NCBI GenBank assembly: GCA_003165595.1
Contig: PLWQ01000033.1
Span: 21,085 to 85,084 of the forward strand
Length of the DNA stretch: 64,000 nucleotides
Source of the DNA: Fibrobacterota bacterium
Lineage (GTDB): Bacteria > Fibrobacterota > Chitinivibrionia > Chitinivibrionales > FEN-1185
Reading direction: 5' to 3'
A model generated the notes under the pieces. That model made no database searches. It was not told the DNA's origin and saw only the letters and a program-made list of their open reading frames with translations. Made by a program: the position numbers and the translations under genes. Positions within the stretch are counted from its first letter, which is position 1; the number at the start of each line of letters is the position of its first letter. Shown piece after piece: positions 26,122 through 34,496 of this stretch.

Positions 26122-27672
26122 TCAAGGAGAGACCACTGTCGGCAAGTATTCGATTATCGAGTATTCCAGCGGCTGCTGATTCCTTGGTTTTTTACAATTC
26201 CAATACTTGACAACCCAAAGGTTTTTCTCCATGCTGCCATTCTGACATCGGCACTTGATACAATTAGGAACCAAGCAGTTATTTGAAGCCTCGTTATTGC
26301 ATGGATACCAATCCGCAAAGTACCCAAGATACCTATTCGAAAGTGTGCAAGCTGTCTCAGTTAATAGCCCGGCTCGCATGAGAGCATCTCCTGAAATTGC
26401 TGAGCTATCCTTTGGAACATCAACAGCGCTCCAGGAACATATTTTGAATCCCCGGTCCACAAAGTACGTCATTGCTGTCGCGGCATTGTAGACGCTCCTA
26501 GATGTACTGTCGTCTAACCAGCTTCGCATAGTGTAATACCATATATTCATGATGACATTATCCTTGATCCATTGCCTTCCGGCCGCAGGAAGATAATTGA
26601 CTTTCCTGCCCTTAAACAGCATACCGGCAGTGTCGGGGAAATCAAGGACATCCATATTCCGGCCTTCACGCGCGGCGAGTTTGACTGTTTCATTATCGTT
26701 GTTCAAGAAAAAATGGTAGGGGACTCCGCCATAATATTCCGGATCGAACATTTCGGCCAGAATCATGACCTTTGTTTTACCGGGAAAAGAGCTATCGATT
26801 GCGGTCTTTGCCCTTTTGTAAATGTTGTAGGCATACAGGCACTTTACGCCCATAGCCTTGTCTTTGAATTGACAGATATATTCCGAATCGATAGCGCCGC
26901 CCGATGACGGTCGCAATTGTTGCATGCCAGGCAACAGGTATCGCCTGTAGCCGCCTCCGGAGATCGTATCTATCCACCAGTTTTCATCATATGACAAAAG
27001 AATATATGGCAAAAAATCCGGCGCTCCGGACAATGAGTCATGGTATCGATATTCAGCGAGAGTATCGTACGGGTGCATTCCATGGGCCATTATGTATTCT
27101 TCTCTTACCCGTGCGATAATCTCTCCAAAATAAGCATCAAAGCCTTTCCAGTGAGGCCTGGTTGAGTCATCTGCAAGGGGCGTACACCAGGCATCCTTCC
27201 CGCAGTTGTCATTACCACATCGTTTTGCGCTACCGTGATTCATTGCAATTTCCGGGAGACAAGCCCAATCCGAACCGTATTGGGTCGAAACGGTAAAGCT
27301 TGGGATAAGCATAAGCTTATACTTCCAGGCTTTTACGAAAGCTTCCCTGAAGGTTTCCCAGACTTTCTTTTGACCATCGGGGAAGACATGCATGGCTGTC
27401 GGATAGAATACGGATTCGCGCAGTTTTAGATCATCATATTCAGCAACGGTACCTGAGGCGACCACGTAGTTGTAACCATTTGATTGGAGCCTTTTCAGGA
27501 GAGAATCGGGAACATAGCTTTTGGGCCATCCGCAGCATGACTTATTAATCCTGAGCCTTTCTGGGGACAACAATAAGATGCCTTGCATGTTGGCGCCTCT
27601 CACTTCCAGATGCTTTTGGCCAGACACGAGCATGCAAAGACAAGACACCAAAAGAAGGGTTCTTCTGAACAA
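26122..27672 (-). CDS. Unrecognised secreted protein, possibly a glycosidase-like barrel
   Basis: 516 residues with a signal peptide (MFRRTLLLVSCLCMLVSG). I do not recognise the family. The early part RGANMQGILLLSPERLRINK and SNGYNYVVASGTVAEYD looks like the first strands of a TIM barrel. Later segments (AYFGEIIARVREEY, LLSYDENWWIDT, VMILAEMFDPEYYGG) contain acidic residues at strand ends, as in clan-A glycoside hydrolases. It is rich in Trp, Tyr and paired Cys, which fits an exported disulfide-bonded protein. It lies at the edge of the glycan locus, so processing of the exported polysaccharide is an attractive but unproven role. It ends 107 bp from the GT2 start. Confidence 0.4.
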   Translation of the reverse strand: MFRRTLLLVSCLCMLVSGQKHLEVRGANMQGILLLSPERLRINKSCCGWPKSYVPDSLLKRLQSNGYNYVVASGTVAEYDDLKLRESVFYPTAMHVFPDGQKKVWETFREAFVKAWKYKLMLIPSFTVSTQYGSDWACLPEIAMNHGSAKRCGNDNCGKDAWCTPLADDSTRPHWKGFDAYFGEIIARVREEYIMAHGMHPYDTLAEYRYHDSLSGAPDFLPYILLSYDENWWIDTISGGGYRRYLLPGMQQLRPSSGGAIDSEYICQFKDKAMGVKCLYAYNIYKRAKTAIDSSFPGKTKVMILAEMFDPEYYGGVPYHFFLNNDNETVKLAAREGRNMDVLDFPDTAGMLFKGRKVNYLPAAGRQWIKDNVIMNIWYYTMRSWLDDSTSRSVYNAATAMTYFVDRGFKICSWSAVDVPKDSSAISGDALMRAGLLTETACTLSNRYLGYFADWYPCNNEASNNCLVPNCIKCRCQNGSMEKNLWVVKYWNCKKPRNQQPLEYSIIEYLPTVVSP

Positions 27673-27687
27673 ACAGGCCTCTTTCCG

Positions 27688-29157
27688 TCATACGAATCTA
27701 CGATAGACCCGCGCCACAAGCGCCCTCACCAGAAACGTCCCTGAAATCTTCTCCAGCATTCTCATCGCAATATATCCCCTCCATAGAGGCTGCCGGGGGA
27801 ACAGCGCTCCCATAATGAGCCGCACGGGCAAGAGTATCAGCGCTCCCTCATCGAACATGAAGAAATTGTGATTCCATGCCGCGGCGACCGACACCAGCGC
27901 CTTGAGTTTCTTTATGGTGAGCGAGCCGGGTTGGTAGGCAACGGGCTGGAGAAAGTTGTCGTCCGGTGAACGCTTCTGCTCGGCCTTCCACGTGTCTGCA
28001 ATGGGCGCGCCATTGTACACTCTGATGCCTACCGCAATGCTCACAAGGTCCAGCATGGAAGCCGTGCGGGAAATGTTTGAGAACGTTTCCCTGATAGTTT
28101 CCGTGGTTTCGCCGGGCGCGCCAATGATCAGGTACCATATCACGGGAATGCGGGTTTTGTGAATAACAGCCGCTGCGGCCCTGATATCGTCCACCGTGAA
28201 ATTCTTTGCAAGGGATTTGAGCATGGGATCGTTCATGGCCTCGATGCTGAAGCACGCTTCGATGAATCCGGCCTTCTGCATGAGCCCGGCAAGCTCGCTG
28301 TCCATGAACCGCGGGTTCAACCCCATGGTCAGCAGGCGCAGGTTTAACTTTCGGGAAATTACTTCCCTCAGCACTGCCTTTGCGTGGCCGAGCGGCACGT
28401 TGAATGTGCTGTCCACGATTTCCACCGTGCGAATATTCGTGGCTTTCACGAAATCCTCGATTTCGTCCGCCACGGCCGCCGGAGATCGCAGGCGGTAGGC
28501 CCGGCCTTCGAGGCGGTTGTAGGTGCAATAGGTGCACGCAAGCGCGCAACCGCGCTTGGTCTGGATCGAAAACGGCGTGTTGTACAGCTTGTAAAGGCCT
28601 ATGTCAAGGTATTTCTGCGGCCGCGCCGCCGGGAGGCTGTCGAGGTTGTCCACGAAATCCGGGGCGTTGACCTCCGTTACCACTCCGTTGCGCCGCATAA
28701 CGAGCCCCGGCAGGCCGCTTGTGCTTTGCCCCGCCTGCATGCGCCGTGCAAACGCGGCCATGGCGCTTTCGCCGTCTCCCTGGACGGCATACTCGCAGTC
28801 GAAATACGAAAGCAGCTCCGGGCCGTTGATGCCCGCCGCCGCTCCTCCCAGCACGATGGGGCCGGCAAACGCCCGCTTGAGCGGAAGGAGCATGTCTTCC
28901 TTTACTTTGTCAAGCATGAACGCGGGGCGGACGCCGTTGGCCGTATCGATATTCCGGATGCCGACGCCCACCATGTCCGGCGAAAATGAAGAGACCGCGG
29001 CGGCGATTGTGCGGCCCGGGGCCAGGGAGAAGCACAGGTCAAGCACCCGCACCTGGTGGCCGGCCGCCTCGAGGGATGCCGCCACGGAGCACAGCCCGAT
29101 GGGCATCACCGGGAAAGGGACCTTGTGCCTGTTTGTATTGATGAGAAGAATGCGCAT
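27688..29157 (-). CDS. B12-binding-domain radical SAM protein
   Basis: 489 residues. The N-terminal cobalamin-binding fold is MRILLINTNRHK to VLGGAAAGINGPELL, although the DxHxxG cobalamin His motif is not obvious. The radical SAM motif is C204, C208, C211 in RGCALACTYCTYN. The rest resembles B12-dependent methyltransferases such as BchE-like proteins, including TIRETFSNISRTA in the barrel. These act on hopanoids, lipids, carbapenems and other substrates; the substrate here is unknown. It sits 12 bp from the DUF4175 gene and could be read from it. Confidence 0.75.
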   Translation of the reverse strand: MRILLINTNRHKVPFPVMPIGLCSVAASLEAAGHQVRVLDLCFSLAPGRTIAAAVSSFSPDMVGVGIRNIDTANGVRPAFMLDKVKEDMLLPLKRAFAGPIVLGGAAAGINGPELLSYFDCEYAVQGDGESAMAAFARRMQAGQSTSGLPGLVMRRNGVVTEVNAPDFVDNLDSLPAARPQKYLDIGLYKLYNTPFSIQTKRGCALACTYCTYNRLEGRAYRLRSPAAVADEIEDFVKATNIRTVEIVDSTFNVPLGHAKAVLREVISRKLNLRLLTMGLNPRFMDSELAGLMQKAGFIEACFSIEAMNDPMLKSLAKNFTVDDIRAAAAVIHKTRIPVIWYLIIGAPGETTETIRETFSNISRTASMLDLVSIAVGIRVYNGAPIADTWKAEQKRSPDDNFLQPVAYQPGSLTIKKLKALVSVAAAWNHNFFMFDEGALILLPVRLIMGALFPRQPLWRGYIAMRMLEKISGTFLVRALVARVYRRFV

Positions 29158-29169
29158 AAGGAAAGGAGC

Positions 29170-32100
29170 CTATTTTTCCTTAAGGAACAGAACGCCGAGT
29201 GAATCGAAGTAGCTCTTTACGGAAAACCGGTAGCTCTCCGGAAAATTGCCCGCAAACGCCCGCTGACGCAGCCGGTAGTAGGTGTCCAGACCCCGTGAAT
29301 CGTTTGACGCGCCGAGGTCGTCCTGCTGCGGCGAAAAGACCGATTTCGCCGACTGCGAAGTCCGCTGTTCCTTGCCCTCGTCCTGTTTGTGCTGCGATAG
29401 CGAGGTCTCGAGCATACGCGACAGAAACCGGTCCTGACGGTCGCGCAGCTCTTGAGACGGGTTGGCGAACATGGTCGAGAGCTTCCTTGCCTCGTCTTCG
29501 AGTTCTCTTGCCCTTTTGTCAAGTGATGTGCCGGCCTCTTTCCCGTATTTGTCTGCAAGCCGCTTAAGCTCGTCGGCGATCGCTTTTTGCGCGGCGGCTG
29601 CCTGGGCCTTCGCGCGCTGCGAGCCGGAGCCCTGCTTGCCGCCTGCCTGCTTCGATCCTTTTCCGTCATTGCCCTCGGTCCCGCCCTCGCCGAGCATGCC
29701 GCGCAGCAGTTCGCCGGTGGCGGCGTTGAGAAGAGCCTGCCGGGACGACAGCCGGCGCAGACCGGACATCATGCCGCCCATGCCGCTGCTTTGCGCCTGC
29801 GACTCGCCGCTCAACTGCCCAAGCGCGTCGAGCGAGGTCTGGGCGATGGCGCCGAGGTCCGATGCCGGTCCCTCGGAGAAGATCTGCCGGTTGGCTCCGG
29901 ACAAGAGCGAAGTTGCATCCCGGAGCGAAGCTGCCGCATGGTCGTAGGATTTCTTGAGCGAGAGCAGCGACTGGGGCGACACCATGGCGAGGCGGTTCAT
30001 CTTTTCCATGCTGCTCAAAAGAGCGCTCGAAAGGTTCTGTTCGAGCTCCGCCGTCTCTCCGGCGGACCCATCCGGCGCACGGGAGGCCTCGGCAATCGAC
30101 TGCTGCATCCGGGCCATGCTCAGCGCATCGTGGGTGATGTCTAGAAGCACCTCGCGTTCCTTCCCGAATCGCCTGGCCATGGCGCTACTTTGCATATCGG
30201 ATAGATTCTCCGCAAGAGAGGAAAGGAGCCCGGCCATGGCGCTCATGTCGTCCTTTGAAGGCAGAACCTTGCCCCTCAGGCTCGATTGCATGGATTTTTG
30301 AAGTGGACACAGCTTATCGAGCGCGGGAAGCTGGATTTTGGAGAACAAAGCCGAGTCGGATTGCTGCGCATTCTTGTCTACATCCGAAAGCAGGCCGTTT
30401 ACCCCCTTGCAGACGCCTTCTTGTTTGGAAAGACATTCGCCGGCGTTGCGCGGCAGCGAAGCTGCATCCTGCTGCTCCCTGGCGAGGCGCTCGGCGTTTG
30501 CGGCAAGCCTGGCAAGCGCCTGGTCGCGTTTGAGCGCCTGGAGGAACTTGAGCGTTGTTTCAAGCCTGGATGCCAGGTCCGGAAGCGTGTTCTTGAGTTT
30601 TTCCAGCGATTCCCGGAGGTCGCGCATGGACACGGATTCGTTGCCCTTGGGCGTTGAAAAAAGCAGGCTGTCGCCGTACTGCTGCCGAAGGTCTTCGATT
30701 GCCTTCTGCACCTCGTTCATCTTCGACAGCAGGTCCGAGGGCGCCGACTGTTCCTGTTTGAGTTTGTCAACAGCTTCCCGGAACGACTGCACGGCCTTGG
30801 ACAGCGAGTCGGCCTGCGCGGCCATTTCCTGCTTGAGGTCGCGGACGATCTGCTGTTGCTCCCACGAGAGTGACTTTTTCCCCTGGGCCGATTGCATGAG
30901 GCCGGCAAGGGACTGCTGAAGGTCGCTGTTCTTCCGTTGCGCCGATTGCAGCGCGTGCTCTGTGTAGTCCTGTTCCTGCGATACGTCCTGGTGAATTTCC
31001 TCGAAGCTCGGCACGCGAAAGAAGAAAGTGTCCGACGCAACGCACTGAGAACCACGAAAGGCCCGGTTGTCGCACGCGTTGGCCCAGTATCGCAAAGTGT
31101 CGCCCGGGTACAGCGAAAAGCCGGACAGCGCGAGGGGCAGTTGGAGACGGGCCAGCTTTACCATGCTGTCCCGCTGCGAAAAAACGCGCTGGACGTAAGG
31201 CAGGGCCTGCTCCGCGTTCTTTTGCGTCGTCACCGACATGCCGCGGATTCCTATATCGTCAATCGCCTCGACCCACAGCGTTTCACGCATGGCCGCGGAA
31301 CAGTCTTTGTTCCGGCCGGGCTTTTCGAAATAGACCGACGGCGGGGCGTCGGGGATCACCTCCATGGAGAAAAGCGGGATCGAATCGCTAGCCTGGCCGA
31401 AGGTGTCGACAAGAGCGAAGGTATAGCTGCGGCGAGACGCGACAACCACCTCGCCCTCCGCCTCGCTCCCGGTAACGGACAGCGCCATGGTATCCGCGCC
31501 GGGCGACACGAATTTTGCGCGTTTGAGCGGATAGGCCGCGCTCAGATAAAAATGCGCCTCTGTCCCCGGGTACGCGGCGAAATTCCCCTGCCCTTCGGGA
31601 AGCGCGGCCGGCTTGAGCCCGGTATAGCGGGGAGGCGTTACAAGGATTCGAAGTCCCGACAACTGGGGCTTCGGGACAACGAATAGCGTATCCGGCGGGA
31701 AAGCGGTATTTCCCAATGTAAATTGATACGCAACCGACCGGGTGACGGCGCCGAGCGAAAGCGAGAACCGGCCGGAGTCGCCTGGCGACAACAGCGAGTT
31801 CGCAACCGGGGTGCCGTCGAGAGCGGCGCAGATCAGGCGGCATGACGGGAAGTACGGCGAAACCGGGGAAAGCCGCACCGTGCACGACGCGCCGGTGGGC
31901 ACATGCACCGTTCCCGGCCACACCACGGCGTGCACGGGGCTAAAATAGGAAAAAGGCAGCTTCCAGAACGCGGCGCATCTCGGTTGCAAGAACAGCCCGC
32001 TCAGCACAAGAGCGGCAGCCGAAACGGCCAGCGCTATGCCGAGCCGCCGCAAGCCGGGGGCAGCCGGTCGTGATGGACAAAGGTGAATTGCGGCGGCCCC

Positions 32101-32478
32101 CTGCTCGTACACCGCGGCGGCAAGATCGGCCGAGCCGGCCGGCTTGGAACGTGAGAGTTCCAGGGAAAGCGACAGCCACGGATGCGGCAGGCGCGCCTGA
32201 GATTCGGCGGTGCAGGCCACGGCCGCAAGGCCGGGCCTGCGCCACCAGAAGATGTCGATTGCTGATGCCGCCGCACCGGCCGCAAGCGCCGCGACCAATA
32301 GATCCCAGAGAACGGGAAGCACCACCCATGGAAACACGGCGAAAAGAACCTGGACAAGCGCGCATCCGGCGCATACGGCGGCAAGGATCATCAGGCACCG
32401 CCGCACCAGGGCTGCTGCGGCAAATCGCCGCCGCAGCATGCGCACAAAGAGCGTAACTTCCTTGAGATGTTGGTTCAT
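29170..32478 (-). CDS. DUF4175-like large membrane-anchored coiled-coil protein
   Basis: 1102 residues. Two hydrophobic helices near the N-terminus and another near residue 160 anchor a beta-rich Ig-like middle (about 170-480). A very long Gln/Lys/Ser-rich coiled-coil part follows (about 490-1040; for example SVSMRDLRESLEKLKNTLPD), then a Gly/Gln/Lys-rich linker (EGNDGKGSKQAGGKQGSGSQ) and a C-terminal block. This layout matches DUF4175 proteins that accompany DUF4159, MoxR and DUF58 genes in FCB-type bacteria, probably in the periplasm. The function is not known. It overlaps the DUF4159 gene by 4 bp. Confidence 0.7.
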   Translation of the reverse strand: MNQHLKEVTLFVRMLRRRFAAAALVRRCLMILAAVCAGCALVQVLFAVFPWVVLPVLWDLLVAALAAGAAASAIDIFWWRRPGLAAVACTAESQARLPHPWLSLSLELSRSKPAGSADLAAAVYEQGAAAIHLCPSRPAAPGLRRLGIALAVSAAALVLSGLFLQPRCAAFWKLPFSYFSPVHAVVWPGTVHVPTGASCTVRLSPVSPYFPSCRLICAALDGTPVANSLLSPGDSGRFSLSLGAVTRSVAYQFTLGNTAFPPDTLFVVPKPQLSGLRILVTPPRYTGLKPAALPEGQGNFAAYPGTEAHFYLSAAYPLKRAKFVSPGADTMALSVTGSEAEGEVVVASRRSYTFALVDTFGQASDSIPLFSMEVIPDAPPSVYFEKPGRNKDCSAAMRETLWVEAIDDIGIRGMSVTTQKNAEQALPYVQRVFSQRDSMVKLARLQLPLALSGFSLYPGDTLRYWANACDNRAFRGSQCVASDTFFFRVPSFEEIHQDVSQEQDYTEHALQSAQRKNSDLQQSLAGLMQSAQGKKSLSWEQQQIVRDLKQEMAAQADSLSKAVQSFREAVDKLKQEQSAPSDLLSKMNEVQKAIEDLRQQYGDSLLFSTPKGNESVSMRDLRESLEKLKNTLPDLASRLETTLKFLQALKRDQALARLAANAERLAREQQDAASLPRNAGECLSKQEGVCKGVNGLLSDVDKNAQQSDSALFSKIQLPALDKLCPLQKSMQSSLRGKVLPSKDDMSAMAGLLSSLAENLSDMQSSAMARRFGKEREVLLDITHDALSMARMQQSIAEASRAPDGSAGETAELEQNLSSALLSSMEKMNRLAMVSPQSLLSLKKSYDHAAASLRDATSLLSGANRQIFSEGPASDLGAIAQTSLDALGQLSGESQAQSSGMGGMMSGLRRLSSRQALLNAATGELLRGMLGEGGTEGNDGKGSKQAGGKQGSGSQRAKAQAAAAQKAIADELKRLADKYGKEAGTSLDKRARELEDEARKLSTMFANPSQELRDRQDRFLSRMLETSLSQHKQDEGKEQRTSQSAKSVFSPQQDDLGASNDSRGLDTYYRLRQRAFAGNFPESYRFSVKSYFDSLGVLFLKEK

Positions 32479-33137
32479 GGATTAAAGAACCAGGCAACGA
32501 TGTTTACGCCCATGTCAAGCGCGGCGCGATGCAGCACGGGAGGGTCCGGGTAGACGCCGACATCTTCCATGCCGTCGCCGATGTCCGAGCTGAACGCGTA
32601 GAAAACCACCAGGCGGTTGTCAAAGAAGATCCCCAGACCCTTGGCCGGAAGACCGTCGTGCTCGTGAATCTTGGGCAGGCCGGCCAGCTTATGTACGCTG
32701 GAGTAGATCGGGTGGGACAAGGGCACTATAACGAGCGGGTTTTCCGGAAACAGGGCGTTCATCTCGCTCCGGAACGACTTGTCCATGCCGTAGTCGTCGT
32801 TGGCAAGGAGGAAACCTCCGTTGACGAGAAAGGTCCTGAGTCTCACCCGTTCTTCAGGTGAAAAATGCACGTTGCCGTGGCCGGTCATGTAGAGAAACGG
32901 GTAGTGGAACAGGGTGGGGTCCATTATCCGGACAACTGCAACGGTATCGCAAACGGGAATGGCGGTTTCCTTCTTTACAGCGTCCACAAGGTTGGGCAGC
33001 GATGAAGGTCCGTTGTACCAATCGCCGCCGCCGCCATACCGGAGGCGGGCAATGGTAAGTTCGCATTTGTCGGCAGGAAGCGCCGCCGCGACCAGCGATA
33101 TGACGAAGAGGATTGCAGCGCAGGACATTTTTCTCAT
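32475..33137 (-). CDS. Secreted DUF4159 protein
   Basis: 220 residues. Signal peptide (ILFVISLVAAALPA), then the DUF4159 core: LTIARLRYGGGGDWYNGPSS, FLYMTGHGNVHFSPEERVRL, NGGFLLANDDYGMDKSFRSE and GLGIFFDNRLVVFYAFSSDIGD. The fold is predicted in the family to be a glutamine-amidotransferase-like alpha/beta domain. It is coupled to the DUF4175 gene by overlap, so the two products probably work together at the periplasmic side of the membrane. Confidence 0.75.
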   Translation of the reverse strand: MRKMSCAAILFVISLVAAALPADKCELTIARLRYGGGGDWYNGPSSLPNLVDAVKKETAIPVCDTVAVVRIMDPTLFHYPFLYMTGHGNVHFSPEERVRLRTFLVNGGFLLANDDYGMDKSFRSEMNALFPENPLVIVPLSHPIYSSVHKLAGLPKIHEHDGLPAKGLGIFFDNRLVVFYAFSSDIGDGMEDVGVYPDPPVLHRAALDMGVNIVAWFFNP

Positions 33138-33339
33138 GGGTTGCCGCGCGGGATGGTGAAGATCCGCGCATCGGCTAAAATAGCATATTCTCCGGGCGGG
33201 CGTTGAGTCTCACGACAAACACATCGCGGGCAGTTCATTGTGGTGCAAATCCGGCATAGTGAGGGAGAATTGCGGAAGTTTCCGTGCCTTGCCTTTTGCG
33301 TTAGGTGGACCGGAGTAATGCGCCTGCCCAACCGGAAGG

Positions 33340-33521
33340 GCAGAAAGCGCCGCTAGAGCGCAGTGCAGCCTGACCGCGGCTTGTAGAGGCGCTGCGCCGC
33401 AACGTCTCTACAAGCCCTTGCGGCAGGCGGCACCGAGGCCGACCGGCCGAGCCCGCAGGGAGACCGACCCCGGAAAACAGAGGCGCAAAATCTTGCGCCT
33501 CTGTTTTCCGGGGGAACGCCC
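33340..33521 (+). repeat. Composite GC-rich intergenic repeat, copy A (with two long hairpins)
   Basis: Fills most of the 406-bp gap 33138-33543. Conserved frame: GGCACCGAGGCC-N4-GGCCGAGCC at 33429-33453, then GGGAG, a hairpin, and GGGGAACGCCC ending at 33521. The terminal hairpin has perfect 21-bp arms at 33468-33488 and 33493-33513. A second hairpin (33378-33416, one mismatch) sits before the core, where copies C and D have only a short stretch; its ends GTAGAG/CTCTAC recall the GTAGGGG palindromes. The remainder of the gap (33138-33339) shows no gene. Confidence 0.75.
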
Positions 33522-33543
33522 AGCCTTTTTCTGAATTGAATTC

Positions 33544-34464
33544 TTATTTCAGTTTCGGCGGAAACCGCTTGTTCCACAACAAGACTATGGGGCTGGCTAT
33601 GTAGACGGTAGAATACACACCGCTCGCGCACCCGACGAGCATGGCCAGGGAAAAGTCCTGGATCACCTGGCCGCCAAAGAATGAAAACGCGATAAGCACG
33701 AAAAGCACGGTGCCGGTGGTAATAATGGTTCGAGACAGGGTTTGGTTTATGCTCTTATTGATCATGGACTCCACATTGGGGCCCAAGAGCCTGCCGCCCA
33801 TGTTTTCGCGTACCCGGTCGAACACCACGATGGTGTCGTTGAGAGAGTACCCCACAATGGTGAGCAGCGCCGCGATGATTCCGAGGGAGATTTCCCTGTT
33901 GGTAAGCGAGAAGAAGCCGAGTGTTATGAAAACGTCGTGAAACAGGCTCAACTCGCCGCCGAGACCGTAGGGAATATTGAAACGAATTCCCATATAAATA
34001 ACGATGCCCACAAGGGAAAGAAGCACGGCCCAGAACGCCTTCATCGCGAACTCTGCCCCGATTTTCGATCCCACTTTTTCTTCCCTGCGAACTTCAAACT
34101 TGTTCTGGCCATAGCCGCTGGTAATTGCGCCTTTCACGGCGTCACCAACGGCAGTGCCCTCCGCCTGCTTCTTCACCGTAATCTGGATTTCGTTGTTCTT
34201 TGCAGGTCCAATGGTCTTTATTTCGGGCTGGCCATAGGACAGCGCGGTGACGATGGATCGGATCTTGCCTATGTCGCCGCTTACGGGCTTCTCGAACTTG
34301 AGCTGGATTTCGGTGCCCCCGGTAAACTCGATGGAGGTGTTGAACCCTTTGTGATAAATTATGGATCCTACCGTTATCAAGAGCAGCACACCCGAGATGG
34401 AAAAAGCGATTTTCCAAACCCCGATAAAATTGACGTTGGGAACTTTTTTAAAGATCTGAATCAT
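33544..34464 (-). CDS. secF: Protein translocase subunit SecF
   Basis: 306 residues with six membrane helices. The N-terminal FNTSIEFTGGTEIQLKF is the conserved D1-like motif of SecF after helix 1. Further conserved blocks are YMGIRFNIPYGLGGELSLFHDV and GYSLNDTIVVFDRVREN. With SecD it uses the proton gradient to complete protein export through SecYEG on the periplasmic side. It follows secD by 32 bp with RBS AAAGGA. Confidence 0.95.
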   Translation of the reverse strand: MIQIFKKVPNVNFIGVWKIAFSISGVLLLITVGSIIYHKGFNTSIEFTGGTEIQLKFEKPVSGDIGKIRSIVTALSYGQPEIKTIGPAKNNEIQITVKKQAEGTAVGDAVKGAITSGYGQNKFEVRREEKVGSKIGAEFAMKAFWAVLLSLVGIVIYMGIRFNIPYGLGGELSLFHDVFITLGFFSLTNREISLGIIAALLTIVGYSLNDTIVVFDRVRENMGGRLLGPNVESMINKSINQTLSRTIITTGTVLFVLIAFSFFGGQVIQDFSLAMLVGCASGVYSTVYIASPIVLLWNKRFPPKLK

Positions 34465-34496
34465 AGAATGAACATCCTTTGCCTGTTTCTATAGTG

